The notes below the pieces were generated by a model that had not been told where the DNA came from, searched no databases, and was given only the letters and a program-made list of their open reading frames with translations. This document shows, piece after piece, positions 52,282 through 52,536 of a DNA stretch of 52,536 bases. The translations under genes were made by a program, and so were the position numbers. The number at the start of each line of letters is the position of its first letter. Within the stretch, counting starts at the first letter, position 1. The DNA is from Mycobacterium paraense (GTDB lineage Bacteria > Actinomycetota > Actinomycetes > Mycobacteriales > Mycobacteriaceae). The DNA lies in the NCBI RefSeq assembly GCF_002101815.1, contig NZ_LQPM01000026.1:1-52536 (forward strand), in the 5' to 3' direction.

Positions 52282-52536
52282 GTGACCGTCGAGGAACCGA
52301 TAAACAGCACACACCCCGCAGCCCCACCCTCGGTCCTGCATCGGCACCCCGTCGGCGTCGCGGTCGGCAGCGGGCTGGCCGGGCTCGTCGTGGGGGCGTT
52401 CGGGGCCGCCACGCTGATCGGCCTCTGGGCCCCGCCCTCCCTGCCGCCGGGGCTCGGTCTTCCGCCACCGCCGGCGGGCGCCTGGGGACCGCCGCCGTTC
52501 GCCTGGCATCCGCCGCCGCCCTGGGCCGCCCCGCCC
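52282..52536 (+). CDS. Small proline-rich membrane protein, 3' part beyond the window
   Basis: An open frame from a GTG at 52282 with a perfect ribosome site (AGGAGG, 5 nt upstream) to the window edge (85 codons visible). The first 25 residues are hydrophilic, followed by one hydrophobic helix (about 26-50, VGVAVGSGLAGLVVGAFGAA), then a Pro/Gly/Trp-rich tail (PPSLPPG, PPPPAGAWGPPP). I do not recognise it. The strong ribosome site and the direct-repeat operator upstream suggest a regulated, well translated envelope protein. Confidence 0.7.
   Translation, partial: MTVEEPINSTHPAAPPSVLHRHPVGVAVGSGLAGLVVGAFGAATLIGLWAPPSLPPGLGLPPPPAGAWGPPPFAWHPPPPWAAPP

Overview
The window is high-GC chromosomal DNA from a Mycobacterium, most likely a slow grower. 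The gene order matches, from memory and not from a search, the M. tuberculosis interval from about Rv1491c to ileS (Rv1536), read in reverse. There are no insertion sequences, tRNAs, rRNAs or CRISPR arrays that I could recognise. I could not fix the species. No complete novel system stands out; the interest lies in the variable glycolipid genes and in several regulatory or repeat elements.

Layout. 1-8200 is a mostly minus-strand housekeeping block: a proline-rich membrane protein cut by the window edge, a DUF559 nuclease-like gene bracketed by two 58-bp repeats, ileS with its T-box leader, a small Rv1535-like gene behind an M-box (Mg2+) riboswitch, and a TetR / nitronate-monooxygenase-like / carboxymuconolactone-decarboxylase-like operon. 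8955-43032 is a cell-envelope glycolipid locus of the lipooligosaccharide (LOS) type. The lipid part comprises a mycocerosic-acid-synthase-like polyketide synthase (pks5), a full-length PapA4-type acyltransferase, a FadD25-type fatty acyl-AMP ligase, an MmpL12-type transporter, a Gap/Sap-type membrane protein and a second HxxxDG acyltransferase. The sugar part comprises two GT1 and several GT2 glycosyltransferases, an RgpF-like protein, an amino-sugar cassette (NeuD-like acyltransferase, DegT/StrS aminotransferase, GT2), stand-alone methyltransferases, a methyltransferase-GT2 fusion, and a nucleotide-sugar dehydrogenase plus epimerase. 43226-52157 returns to conserved genes: lipL, meaB, an envelope-type membrane protein, mutB, mutA and a TVP38/DedA-family protein. 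A second proline-rich membrane protein runs off the right edge.

How it fits together (inference from family knowledge). FadD25 would load a fatty acid onto Pks5, which extends it with methylmalonyl-CoA; PapA4 would move the branched acyl chain to a sugar core, probably trehalose. Glycosyltransferases and methyltransferases would decorate the core, and MmpL12 with the Gap-like protein would carry the product outward. MutA/MutB with the MeaB chaperone interconvert succinyl-CoA and the methylmalonyl-CoA that such synthases consume.

Most notable: a DUF559 gene whose flanking repeats each begin at a stop codon; an 18-bp motif (17 of 18 identical) shared by two divergent promoter regions of the glycolipid locus; an inverted pair of paralogous GT2 genes around the Gap-like gene; three regularly spaced LPLF motifs in the MmpL tail; a methyltransferase-GT2 fusion; and tandem M-box and T-box leaders.
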